64,000 nucleotides of DNA from Armatimonadota bacterium (GTDB lineage Bacteria; Armatimonadota; Armatimonadia; Armatimonadales; Armatimonadaceae): contig JAPLCP010000054.1 in assembly GCA_026392155.1 (NCBI GenBank), positions 24,026-88,025 of the forward strand, read 5' to 3'. The notes beneath the pieces were generated by a model. It searched no databases, was not told the DNA's origin, and saw only the letters and a list, made by a program, of their open reading frames with translations. Both the position numbers and the translations under genes were made by a program. Shown piece by piece: positions 32,647 to 41,652 of the stretch. Every line of letters starts with the position of its first letter. The first letter of the stretch is position 1.

Positions 32647-35600
32647 GTGGAAGAAATGCAGTCTCGTGGCGCTCAAAAGCGCTCTTCTCGTCGTGAGTTT
32701 TTACAGAAAGCGGCTCTTGTGGGAGCAGGTCTTGCTGTTCCTGTATTTACAGCGGAAGAGGCACTGGCTCAGACGAAACCCTCACAACCCGTTGTCCCTT
32801 TGCACTATGGAAGCTCGCTCTGGGATGAAGTGGGGCGCTTGCGACAGCCTGTTTCCGAGAAACAAGTAACTGCCTGGCGTGATGAGCTGCGAAAACGCTC
32901 ACTGCCCAAGGAGAGGACGGCACTCTTGCGGCTCTGGCTAGGGGAGTGGGAGCTTGATGCAGGACGTGCGCCTATTAAGGCACGTGAGCACTTTGAAAAA
33001 GCTCTTAAGCTTGCCAAACCGGGTGAGACGCTACATGGTTGGGCACGCTACAACGCGGCAGTCGCTTGTTTCTTTGAAGGGAAGTATGCGGCAGCGGCAA
33101 AAGAGTTTCATACCCTCCTGCGTGACAAGAAAGAGCGGGGCTTCTCGCGGCAAGCAACGGCGCTTTGGGCACGTCATGTCGGAGCCTGTGCAGCGGAGCA
33201 CGCGGCGCTGGGGGATATGGGGATTCCCCGTCCTCGTGAGGTAGACCCTATCTGTGGGGCAGCGGCACTGGCCTTCTGTATGCGGCAGCTTCGGATGCCC
33301 ATTACCAAAAAAGAGACACTGAGCAAAGTTGCCTACACCGGGCGTGGAAGCACGATGCAGGACTTGCTGGATGCCTGTCCCAAGTTGGGTCTATCTGGTC
33401 ATGTGATCAAGGCGGATAGTGAAGCCCTGAAGCTCTTTAAAGGCAAGGTACCAATGGTGGCCTGGGTGGAGCGGGATCACTTTGTGGCTTGCCTTCATGC
33501 CGACGAGGACGGAGTGCATTACTCCTGCTCAGACTGTGGGATGTGGCCGGGTGGGGTGAACGCAATTACCTGGAAGCAGTGGCAAGCAATGCGCCCTGGG
33601 GTTTATTTGGCGGTGGCAAAGCCGGGTAGTGAGGAAGACAAGCTTTTGTCACACCTGACCGCACCACGAAATAGCTCACTTGCTGTGCCTGGTGTGAAGG
33701 TTGCGATGGAAGCAGGCTCGGGGCAGGTGATCCAGAGCGCGATCCAGCTTTCTAGCCTCTACCGTAGCCTTGCTCCCCATGTGGTCGGATTTACGATGCT
33801 CATGGGAGTAGAGTGCGGCCTTTCTCCGATGGCGCTTCAGTGCCTGGTGGCACCTTGGGGGCCAGGCTGTCCTGATATTGGAGGGCCTTGTGGGAACTGT
33901 GGGGAACCACTGGAGGGTGTTGAGGCGAATGCTGCCAATGGGCAGGTAGATGTTCCTGCACCGTCCCGGCTCGATGTCCCGAATCCCAATGGGCCATCCG
34001 TGGACTTTGGGCCATCCTACAATAGCCTGCGTGGCCCGGATACGATGTACTGGAACAATGACTTCGGGCAGTCGTGGACGCATGACTACAAGATCTCGGT
34101 TTATGATGGGAGCGCGGTGCCTCCCGTTCCTGCCCCAACGGGACAAGTGCGTCAGGGCAACCCAACACCCAACCAGGTTCCGATTACGGGTGCGGTTGCT
34201 CCTGCGAACTCCAGCGTAACGTGGGAAGTCTACAAGGGCACTACTCTGGTCGCCGACTCGTCCCAGCCGCAGGGCTGGACTCTTCAGATGGGGTTCAGCT
34301 ACGGAGGTGGTGGGGGATATGGAGGAGGCTACGGTGGTGGAGGGAGCAATAGCACGACAATGTCCGTGGCTGCCCCGGTAGATGCCCCGACAGGAAATGA
34401 CTACTCGGCTCGCTATCATGGGGTGGTCTATCCCCAGGGAATCGCGACCAAGTCGGGGTCTTTTCAGGTGGTCTCACATGGAATTAGCCCCTCGACGGCC
34501 CCCCGGTATCTGGTGATGCCCAATGGTGCACGGGTGGGCTTTTCAGCTTCCAGTGTGCCCAGTGCGACCAATCCCACGGTTGGGTGTGCTGTTTCAACCG
34601 GCTTGCCCTATAAGATTGACCTTTGCTACGACCCGAACAACACGGGAGGGTACTACAAGATCACCCTGCCTGATGGGACAAGATGGACAACACAGGGAAT
34701 TAGCCAGGTAGACACGATTTATGGCTACAGCGGCACCGCCTATGCCCTGCACTATGTTCTGGGAGCGATCACGGACAAAGTGGGCAACTCGATCACGATG
34801 ACCTATGCTCGCTTTAACAATGGGCTGGGAGTCAGTACACCGCCTGTGCTGACGAGTATCAAGGATGCCAGCACGAACACAGCACTTCTGACTCTTGGCC
34901 GCAATGGACAAGGGGAGATAATCAGCGCCTCAGATAACACAGGGCGCACGGTTCACTATGAAATCCAGACGTATCTTACTGGTGGGTATGTTCATCCTAG
35001 TGTGCGCGGCCTGACCAAAGTTTCTCAGGTTGTGCCAACAGGTACCCCTGCGGCTAGTGCTCCGATGCGATCCCAGTACGGTTACTCTCAGGTGCAGAAC
35101 GGTATCTATGCCTATGGCGGCTACGAGACCACCCCGCAGCTTACATCAATTACCGTTCCGTCCCCGACAGGCACCGGTACGGCAACGGGCACCATTGAGT
35201 ACGAAGATGGGACGTGCTATGTCAAGAAGCTGACGGGGGCTGATGGAGCCTCGGTGGAGTTTCAGCAAGTTAATGCCGATGGCACTCCTTGGGATCCTTA
35301 TGGCAACTACCAAAGTGGAAGTTATGGGGGGGCTTCCCTCTTTACAAAAGTGATCACCAAGGCCAGCAATGGGGCTGTGATGACTTCGCAGACCATCGGG
35401 TTTGACTCCAACATGAACCAGACTGAGATAAAAACCGCCACGGGTAAAGTGCTCTCGACCTCGGTCTACGGTGATCCCACTACCCCGTATCGCCCCACTG
35501 CGACGATAGATGGTATGGGGCGTACCTGGAGCATGACTTATGACGACATGGGCAATGTGCTTACTAGGACCACCCCACGCGGCGTGGTCACGACTTACAC

Positions 35601-38217
35601 TTATGATTACAGCTTTGCCTCGGGATTGCTCACCAGCACCCAGGAAGGCAGCAAGCCCCCCGTTACGTTTAGCTACCTACCTAATGGCCTGCTTCAGGGC
35701 GTGACCTACCCAGCCCCACACGGTAGCGGCGCGACCACCTGCACGATTGGCTCCACCTACACGACCAAGGGGAACTTGGCGAGCATCAGCGGGCCGGGCA
35801 ACAATGCCGCCGCCGCACAGACTGTCACGTTTGGCTACACCCAGGATGGCACCTACTCGCAGCCTGAGGCACTGGCCCGGCCTTTGACGATTACGGATGC
35901 CAATGGCAACGCCTCACACATGCGCTATGATTCACGCGGCAATGTGACCAGTGCCTGGGATGCGCTGGGCAATAAGACCGACAGCGAGTACAACGTGGCA
36001 GGGCAAGTGACAAGAACCTGGCTCCCCGCCGCCACTTCCGGTGCCGCCCGTGGCTCTGTGACCAACGATTACCGTTATCCCAGTGGGGTACAAAGCCGGA
36101 CACGGGTCTGGCCAGCGGGTGGTGGGGGCGCTGCCTCTGACTCACAGTTCACGCACTACCCCAATGGTCTTCCCAGTGGTACTAACAATAATGGTATGCA
36201 GTATCCTTGGGGAACCAAAGATGCCGCCTGCCGTGTCACCGATATTCCCGACCCCAACGGCAACAACACGGACTTGGGCTACGACGACGACGGCTTCCCC
36301 AACGAAATCAGCTACCCTGGTGGCAACCTGGATGGGGATAAGACGACCTTCGGTGGCTACAACAACGCGGGCCAGCTTACGACCCGCACGGACGGCAACG
36401 GGAAAGTGGCGAACTTTACATACGCCGATCCCGAGGGTAAACTAACCGCTGTGAGCTTCCCCGCCTCGCCCGCCGACAACGTCTCGATGACCTACGATAG
36501 CTTCGGTCGCCCGGCAAGCCGCACGGACAAGAGCGGGACGCAAACCTTCACGTACGGGAACTTGGACGAAGTGACCAGCGTGACGACCCAGTACGTCGGG
36601 CTTCCTCCCCAAACTATCAGCTACACCTACCACCCCGACGGCAGCCGCAAAACCATGACCACGCCCGCCGGGACATTTACTTATAATTACGACGCAGGCG
36701 GTCGGCCCACCAGCATGACCAACCCGTTTGGCGAGACCACCACCTGGACGTACCAGGCAAACGACCTGCTTGCCACCCAGACAAGCCACAACGGACTCAC
36801 GGCGGCTTACAGCTTCAATGGTCTCGGGCAACTGACCGCTTTAACCAACACCATCGGCGGCAGTGCGGTTGCCACGTTCAATAACATGACCTACGATGCT
36901 GTCGGAAACCGCTTAACCCTCGCCGCCACCATCCCGATTGCCACAGCGCTTTCCGGTACGACGACGTATGGGTACGATTCCCAGTTCCGCTTGACCGGCG
37001 AGAGCACGACGCGAGCGGGCGGCGCAGTCAATGTGTTCTCGTATGACAACGCAGGCAACCCGACGGTCTTCAAAGGGCAGTCAAGAAGCTACAACGCCAA
37101 GAACCAGCACAACGCCAGTGGCTTCGTCTACGACAAGAACGGCAACCCCACCACCTACAACGGCACGACAATTGTTTACGATGTCTTCGACAACCCCACC
37201 CAGTTTGGCAATGTGTTGAGCTGTGGCTATACTAGCGAAGGCTTGCGAGCCTGGAAACAGCCTACGAATGGCACCAAACGCTACTTCCTCTATGATAGTG
37301 TGATTCCTATTTGTGAACTCGATGTAAGCGGCAATGTAATAGCGACAAATAGCATGGGGGCCAAGGGGCTTGTCTCTCGTCAGGAATCTGGCACTGGCTC
37401 GGTGTTCTACGGCTTCGATGAGCGCGGAGGGACTACAGTCAGAACAAGTGCAAGTGGTGCGGCACTGAGCGTTCATGGTCAAGATGGCTATGGCACTTTA
37501 CTGGCTGGCATATATGGCTCTGCCGACCCGTATTCTGGCATGGGAGCACAGTGGGGATACTACAGCGAGCCTGAGACAGGCTTCCAACTTTGTACATTTC
37601 GCTACTATGACCAAGCAGGCGGGAAATGGGTAAATAGAGACCCTATAGGATATATGGGAGGCATAAACTTATATGGCTATTGTGAGGGGAATCCAATAAA
37701 TAAGAAGGATACATTGGGATGGTGCAGTGATAAACGTCATGATGATCCAAACTGCCCTGAGGATCTTTATGTTCTTCCATTTAATACCAAAGGGCGTATA
37801 CAAGGCCCTGGGGAAGTAATTGGTGGGATTATTGGTGCTGTACTGGGTGCCCCATTAGGTGGACTAATACTTGGAGTACCATTTGGAGCACTTGGCGTGT
37901 TCATCGGTACGCCATTTGGTCCTTGGGGCCAAATTGGATTTGGATTACTTGGTATAGCCTTCGCTGAATTTATTGGTGGAGCAATTGGAAGTGGTATCGG
38001 ATCTGGTATCGGATCTGCAATTGGCTCTCTAATTGAGGATTTGATTGAGTCATGGCGCCGTGGACACGGGAAAATGTCACCATGTGACCGGAAATGGGCA
38101 ATTCAGCATATGAAAGATGCCTTTGATCAAAGTGGTTGGGAAGGTCTTTTTGGTGGATTATTTGGTGGTTGGATTTTGGGGAGACTAAAACCGTTAGAGA
38201 AGTTGTTCACTAAATGA
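32647..38217 (+). CDS. Large RHS-repeat protein with Tat signal, C39-peptidase-like domain and glycine-zipper C-terminal tip
   Basis: 1856 residues from a GTG with GGAGG seven bases upstream. Residues 11-42 form a Tat signal (SSRREFLQKAALVGAGLAVP). Residues ~60-180 are TPR-like helices. Residues ~195-330 resemble peptidase C39, with Cys203 (DPICGAAAL), His278 (RDHFVACLH) and Asp296 as a plausible triad. A Cys-rich linker and a YGGGGGYGGGYGGGG stretch lead into YD/RHS repeats up to ~1600. The RHS core is GGKWVNRDPIGYMGGINLYG, with KDTLGW where DPxG is usual. The 164-residue tip is AT-rich and holds a long glycine-zipper hydrophobic region (~1719-1800). Likely a secreted polymorphic toxin or surface protein. 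Confidence 0.85.
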   Translation: MEEMQSRGAQKRSSRREFLQKAALVGAGLAVPVFTAEEALAQTKPSQPVVPLHYGSSLWDEVGRLRQPVSEKQVTAWRDELRKRSLPKERTALLRLWLGEWELDAGRAPIKAREHFEKALKLAKPGETLHGWARYNAAVACFFEGKYAAAAKEFHTLLRDKKERGFSRQATALWARHVGACAAEHAALGDMGIPRPREVDPICGAAALAFCMRQLRMPITKKETLSKVAYTGRGSTMQDLLDACPKLGLSGHVIKADSEALKLFKGKVPMVAWVERDHFVACLHADEDGVHYSCSDCGMWPGGVNAITWKQWQAMRPGVYLAVAKPGSEEDKLLSHLTAPRNSSLAVPGVKVAMEAGSGQVIQSAIQLSSLYRSLAPHVVGFTMLMGVECGLSPMALQCLVAPWGPGCPDIGGPCGNCGEPLEGVEANAANGQVDVPAPSRLDVPNPNGPSVDFGPSYNSLRGPDTMYWNNDFGQSWTHDYKISVYDGSAVPPVPAPTGQVRQGNPTPNQVPITGAVAPANSSVTWEVYKGTTLVADSSQPQGWTLQMGFSYGGGGGYGGGYGGGGSNSTTMSVAAPVDAPTGNDYSARYHGVVYPQGIATKSGSFQVVSHGISPSTAPRYLVMPNGARVGFSASSVPSATNPTVGCAVSTGLPYKIDLCYDPNNTGGYYKITLPDGTRWTTQGISQVDTIYGYSGTAYALHYVLGAITDKVGNSITMTYARFNNGLGVSTPPVLTSIKDASTNTALLTLGRNGQGEIISASDNTGRTVHYEIQTYLTGGYVHPSVRGLTKVSQVVPTGTPAASAPMRSQYGYSQVQNGIYAYGGYETTPQLTSITVPSPTGTGTATGTIEYEDGTCYVKKLTGADGASVEFQQVNADGTPWDPYGNYQSGSYGGASLFTKVITKASNGAVMTSQTIGFDSNMNQTEIKTATGKVLSTSVYGDPTTPYRPTATIDGMGRTWSMTYDDMGNVLTRTTPRGVVTTYTYDYSFASGLLTSTQEGSKPPVTFSYLPNGLLQGVTYPAPHGSGATTCTIGSTYTTKGNLASISGPGNNAAAAQTVTFGYTQDGTYSQPEALARPLTITDANGNASHMRYDSRGNVTSAWDALGNKTDSEYNVAGQVTRTWLPAATSGAARGSVTNDYRYPSGVQSRTRVWPAGGGGAASDSQFTHYPNGLPSGTNNNGMQYPWGTKDAACRVTDIPDPNGNNTDLGYDDDGFPNEISYPGGNLDGDKTTFGGYNNAGQLTTRTDGNGKVANFTYADPEGKLTAVSFPASPADNVSMTYDSFGRPASRTDKSGTQTFTYGNLDEVTSVTTQYVGLPPQTISYTYHPDGSRKTMTTPAGTFTYNYDAGGRPTSMTNPFGETTTWTYQANDLLATQTSHNGLTAAYSFNGLGQLTALTNTIGGSAVATFNNMTYDAVGNRLTLAATIPIATALSGTTTYGYDSQFRLTGESTTRAGGAVNVFSYDNAGNPTVFKGQSRSYNAKNQHNASGFVYDKNGNPTTYNGTTIVYDVFDNPTQFGNVLSCGYTSEGLRAWKQPTNGTKRYFLYDSVIPICELDVSGNVIATNSMGAKGLVSRQESGTGSVFYGFDERGGTTVRTSASGAALSVHGQDGYGTLLAGIYGSADPYSGMGAQWGYYSEPETGFQLCTFRYYDQAGGKWVNRDPIGYMGGINLYGYCEGNPINKKDTLGWCSDKRHDDPNCPEDLYVLPFNTKGRIQGPGEVIGGIIGAVLGAPLGGLILGVPFGALGVFIGTPFGPWGQIGFGLLGIAFAEFIGGAIGSGIGSGIGSAIGSLIEDLIESWRRGHGKMSPCDRKWAIQHMKDAFDQSGWEGLFGGLFGGWILGRLKPLEKLFTK

Positions 38218-38274
38218 TCTTGATTCGGCTACGGGTATATACCTTGGGGTTTGCTCCGTGACCGCATGGAATGT

Positions 38275-38361
38275 GTGGGCATTTCTTAGAATGCCCACTT
38301 CTCCCAGAGCTTCGGCTCCCAGGCCGAAGTCTTACCAGGGATACCCCGGAGCTTGCTCCGG
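38275..38361 (+). other. Three consecutive hairpins between the RHS gene and the small membrane protein gene
   Basis: Perfect stems: 9 bp at 38275-38298 (GTGGGCATT / AATGCCCAC), 7 bp at 38310-38329 (CTTCGGC / GCCGAAG) and 6 bp at 38346-38361 closed by a CTTG loop (CCGGAG / CTCCGG). None is followed by a T run, so they are unlikely to be simple terminators. They could be a structured RNA, a processing site or a recombination element. Confidence 0.6.
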
Positions 38362-38411
38362 CGAGCGTCATTAGTTCTTGTAATTTATAACAGGAGTGGG
38401 GATAAGGCGAA

Positions 38412-38636
38412 ATGCATAATAAAAAAAATGAAAAATATAAATACTATGTAAAAATAATGATTTTTTCTTTCTTGTTGTCAATTATATTAAATTTAATAAA
38501 AATATTAGTTAGTTTTTTTAATAGAGGGCGTATTTATGATGATGTTGTTTATATATTTTCCGTTAATGTGCCAATAATCGGACTTTTTATTTATTTGATG
38601 TGTATATTTTTGTTAAAAAAGAAAAATGATTATTAG
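38412..38636 (+). CDS. Small AT-rich membrane protein, candidate immunity protein
   Basis: 74 residues with two membrane helices (IMIFSFLLSIILNLIKILVS and IFSVNVPIIGLFIYLMCIFL), a basic N-terminus (HNKKNEKYKYY) and a KKKNDY end. Base composition is extremely A/T-rich compared with everything around, as in recently acquired immunity genes. It lies just downstream of the RHS toxin-like tip, where cognate immunity genes are found, and a membrane immunity protein would suit a pore-forming tip. No family was recognised; function is inferred from position. Confidence 0.6.
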   Translation: MHNKKNEKYKYYVKIMIFSFLLSIILNLIKILVSFFNRGRIYDDVVYIFSVNVPIIGLFIYLMCIFLLKKKNDY

Positions 38637-38649
38637 GTATCATATCCCT

Positions 38650-38826
38650 GCCTCGCCCGCCGACAACGTCTCGATGACCTACGACGGCTTCGGTCGCGTT
38701 GCCAGCCGCACGGACAAAAGCGGGATGCAGACCTTCACGTACGGCAACCTGGACGAAGTGACCAGCGTGACGACCCAGTACGTCGGGCTTCCTGCGCAGA
38801 CCATCAGCTACACCTACCATCCCGAT
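38650..38826 (+). pseudogene. Displaced RHS-repeat fragment
   Basis: 177 bases closely matching 36463-36639 of the RHS gene, including DNVSMTYD, SRTDKSG and TFTYGNLDEVTSVTTQYVGL. It has no start of its own and ends at TYHPD, after which the sequence changes to unrelated DNA and a ychF remnant. The differences from the intact copy show it is a diverged paralogue piece, as expected for a remnant of another RHS gene. Confidence 0.8.
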
Positions 38827-38860
38827 GTCTCACGTCCACAAGTGTACTGGGTGACGTTGC

Positions 38861-39055
38861 CTAACCGCTGAACAAAAACTCGACTACGTCACCGTCTTGC
38901 ATGACGTAGTCTTTGCCTTCGGTGCGGAGCCAGCCTTGGTCGCGTGAGGCGGCGATACTCCTTGTTTCGACTAGCTTGGTTCAGTCAATCACGAGGGCGC
39001 GGATAAACGTGCGCTCCAGATCGGTGTGGATCACGCCCGCCGCCATGGGAGCCTT
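38861..39055 (-). pseudogene. ychF: 3' remnant of ychF (ribosome-binding ATPase), TGS domain
   Basis: Minus-strand translation gives KAPMAAGVIHTDLERTFIRA, then an in-frame TGA (38981-38983), then [20 protein letters not shown] and [15 protein letters not shown] before a TAG at 38861. This matches the C-terminal TGS domain of YchF/OLA1 (AAGVIH...FIRAEV...GKDYVVQDGD). The stop sits where the frame otherwise continues unchanged, so a TGG-to-TGA change fits. The GTPase domain is absent and the match ends abruptly upstream, so this is a broken duplicate; a functional copy should exist elsewhere. Confidence 0.75.
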
Positions 39056-39101
39056 GGCCTGCACAAACTGTACTTCAATGACGACGAACTGAACCTCAAT
39101 T

Positions 39102-40011
39102 CTAGCCCGACAAGTCTTTGGGCGTCTTCCAGAACTGGCCAAGCATCTTTTTCCAGATGCCTCGGATTGTCAGGCCGCAGAACGCCAGGTAGAACGTCGG
39201 CACAAAGAACCAGAGCCAGGCGGGGAACTCGCTGTTAGGGCCAAAAAGCGCCGGGCTGGTGAGGGCGGCAAAGATCGCCGCGGCGGGGTTGAGCAAGTTG
39301 GGGAGCCAGGCCAACCAGTGGAACCACACCGGCGGGTTGAACGAAGTGCCCATGAGGCTCGCCAGAAGTGCCGGGGCGGCGTAGGTGATCGCCGTGAGGC
39401 CGGGCAGACCAAGAATCGGGACAATCGCCCAGCCGCCTGCGTTGCCCGACGCCTGCTGGCTTTTCTTACTGATCAGAGAACAGTAGGTCGCCATGCTCAC
39501 GTTCAGAAGTGCGGTTACTAAAATCAGCAACTGCGCGGCCAGAAACCCCGTCCATGCCATGCCCGTGCCCAGCGCTGTGCAGAGGAGTGCGGGGAGCACA
39601 ATGGCATAGAACATCACGATGGGGCGCATCGTGGCGGCGGCCTTACCGATCAGGATCTGGAGAGGCGTGTTGCGCGAGAGCAAGAGCGCGTTCCAGGTCT
39701 GTTTTTCTCGCTCCGACGTGATCGTCATGGCGGCTTGGAGCGGCATCGCGATCATCAGCACCAGCGCCTCAATCACCACGAGAAAGCCGTGCATGCCCCA
39801 GAAAGCGGGCTTGGGATCGGTCGTTCCCGCGGCCAGAGACATGAGATAGAACATCCCTGCATAGAGCCCCAGAACCGCCAGAATGCCAAGAGCTTTCTCC
39901 GTGACACGGGTTCCCGGCTGCTTCTTCTCTTGGACGCGGCGCTGCGCCAGAGTCTCTTTCTGAAAGACGGGGTTATTGACAATTAAGTGAGCCCTGGTTC
40001 TGTCCGTACAT
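39102..40011 (-). CDS. ABC-2 type permease-like protein, 5' end frameshifted
   Basis: From 39983 downward the frame encodes ~293 residues: VNNPVFQKETLAQRRVQEKK, then about six membrane helices, the loop TSEREKQTWNALLLSRNTPL before helix 3 (typical of ABC-2 permeases), and a KTPKDLSG end. No ATG/GTG/TTG lies in this frame before 39854, which is inside helix 1. An ATG at 40011 with GGAGG just upstream begins MYGQNQGSL in another frame, so a one-base indel near 39985-39990 probably separates start and body. It is a paralogue of the next upstream gene. No ATPase gene is nearby. Confidence 0.75.
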
Positions 40012-40064
40012 GGGGCCTCCGAGTGGTGTGTATCTAGGTGAAATTATGGCATTTTCTCTCACAT

Positions 40065-40916
40065 TTAGCCAGAAAAATCTTTCGGTGCACTCCAGAGCTC
40101 GCGCTGCATGCGCCTCCAGAGCGCGACGCTGACACTGAGCGCGAGAGCGGCGTAGGCAAAGGGGAGCAAGAGAAACCCTTCGGCGACGCGTCCCCCCAAG
40201 GCAAGTGCGGAAAGGAGCACACTTACTAGGAGCGGGATCACCAGCAAGACACACCAGAGTGCTTTACGGCTTGCCTGGCGGACACTCGTGCTCCAGAGAG
40301 AGATGCGTAGCGCGAACAGAGTGGTCAGTAGGTGGCTCGCGAGGATAGGGACGATCAGGAGTAGTGCCACTGCGGGTAAGTGCCCGCGTAGTACCACGGC
40401 AACAGCTACCATAAAGACGCCCAGCAGTACGCCTAAAGTCTGCTGAAGGTAGAAAAGAAGCTTGCCACCTAGTATCTGCCGTGCGGTGAGCCCGGAAAGC
40501 AGCAGTGCATTCCAGGTGCGCTTCTCCCGCTCACTGACAATCGCTGTGGAAGCACTCAGCCCCCCCATCAGCACGCCCCAGAATCCCGATGCAAGTCCAC
40601 CCACTCCAGACTTCAGCCAGAGGGCTAGAACTGGGATAAGCGTGTAGGCAACCGCAAAGATGACCAGCAACGGGAATGTCTTTTTCCAGAGCTTCTGGGG
40701 CAGAGAGAGTGCGTCCCACTCGGCACGCTTCTGCCGCGCCGCCTCTCGCTGCTCAAGTTGTTTGTGCTCGGGCAGGTTCGCGTTGATCGGAGTCGCAATC
40801 AGGCTCTCTTTGCGGTAGACCGGGTTCTCCACCACGACCTCGCGCCAGAGAGCCGCAAGCGCGGACTCAGGCTTTGCGCGTTCGATGGTGCGCTCGCGTT
40901 GTTGTTGAAAGGCCAT
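40065..40916 (-). CDS. ABC-2 type permease-like protein
   Basis: 283 residues from the ATG at 40916 (a GTG directly precedes it). The N-terminal cytoplasmic part has ENPVYRKESLIATPI, and the helix-loop motif is VSEREKRTWNALLLSGLTAR, nearly the same as in the downstream paralogue. About six membrane helices; the end APKDFSG also matches. The pair would form a heterodimeric exporter channel, but the ATPase must be encoded elsewhere. It belongs to the minus-strand operon with the alpha-2-macroglobulin gene. Confidence 0.82.
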   Translation of the reverse strand: MAFQQQRERTIERAKPESALAALWREVVVENPVYRKESLIATPINANLPEHKQLEQREAARQKRAEWDALSLPQKLWKKTFPLLVIFAVAYTLIPVLALWLKSGVGGLASGFWGVLMGGLSASTAIVSEREKRTWNALLLSGLTARQILGGKLLFYLQQTLGVLLGVFMVAVAVVLRGHLPAVALLLIVPILASHLLTTLFALRISLWSTSVRQASRKALWCVLLVIPLLVSVLLSALALGGRVAEGFLLLPFAYAALALSVSVALWRRMQRELWSAPKDFSG

Positions 40917-40957
40917 CACTACTTTACTACGACGTAATTTTTCGACTCTGGTTGCGG

Positions 40958-41374
40958 CTAATCGGGGCTTTCTTCGTTTTTTGTTCGAAATCTTCCGGGG
41001 CGCAGGCTAAACAACCCGCAGAGACTCATGAGAAAGCTTGCGCCTAGTGTTGGGGCGCAGAGCATCAGAAGGCGCAAGAGATTGGGAATTGCCTCAAAGG
41101 GATTGCCCGAGACTGTCAGCCAGCCCCAGACTCCCAGCGGCACCAGCGAGAGGATCCCGGCAGCGAAGCAGCAGAGAGCACGACGCATGCCTATGGGAAC
41201 TCGCAGGGCTCTCTCCGCTCCCAACCCGAGTGCGGCTCCAGCGGGCACTGCTTGGAGCAGGAGAATGTCCCACGCGATTCCCGTCAGCTGATCGGGAGGA
41301 AGGCTCTGGTGATAGAAAGCAGTTAGGGCGCCCAGAGCACCCGCGCCAGCGAGGCTTCCTAGGAGACCTCTCAT
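40958..41374 (-). CDS. Hypothetical membrane protein
   Basis: 138 residues with four hydrophobic helices (LLGSLAGAGALGALTAFY, LLLQAVPAGAALGLGAE, ALCCFAAGILSLVPLGVW, LLMLCAPTLGASFLMSLC). No family was recognised. Its start overlaps the stop of the upstream 93-residue gene by four bases, so it is part of the macroglobulin operon. Confidence 0.65.
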   Translation of the reverse strand: MRGLLGSLAGAGALGALTAFYHQSLPPDQLTGIAWDILLLQAVPAGAALGLGAERALRVPIGMRRALCCFAAGILSLVPLGVWGWLTVSGNPFEAIPNLLRLLMLCAPTLGASFLMSLCGLFSLRPGRFRTKNEESPD

Positions 41375-41652
41375 GCTAGCTTATCCTCGACTATCTCAGA
41401 ATTCACCGTGCTGCGCTCCTCGAACTCATACCAGACACGGATAAACGGCTGCCAGTCCGGCGAGGGAATGACCACGGTCTCGATATTGACCACACGCACC
41501 TGATGAGCTGCAACCCAGAGGTTGGCCTGTTGAACCGCTTCCATCAGGTTGTCGTGCTCCGCCGACTGGAAGAAGCCGGAGGGGCGGTTTTGTTTGGGGG
41601 CAAAGTCACGAAAGGCAAAATGATTCACACTCTTTATATGGTCACTCCTCAA
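41371..41652 (-). CDS. Hypothetical small protein
   Basis: 93 residues if started at the TTG at 41652, which overlaps the macroglobulin stop (TTGA). A GTG at 41628 would give 85 residues and has GAGGAG upstream at a rather long distance. The core AVQQANLWVAAHQVRVVNIE and IRVWYEFEERS suggests a small alpha/beta fold. No signal or membrane segment is visible. Function unknown; translationally coupled to its neighbours. Confidence 0.6.
   Translation of the reverse strand: MRSDHIKSVNHFAFRDFAPKQNRPSGFFQSAEHDNLMEAVQQANLWVAAHQVRVVNIETVVIPSPDWQPFIRVWYEFEERSTVNSEIVEDKLA

Noticed and set aside
38626..38871. Open frame of 81 residues with RHS similarity after the immunity gene candidate
   Set aside because: It begins inside the preceding gene, has no ribosome site, and its end is unrelated sequence overlapping the ychF remnant. 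Treated as a gene fragment.
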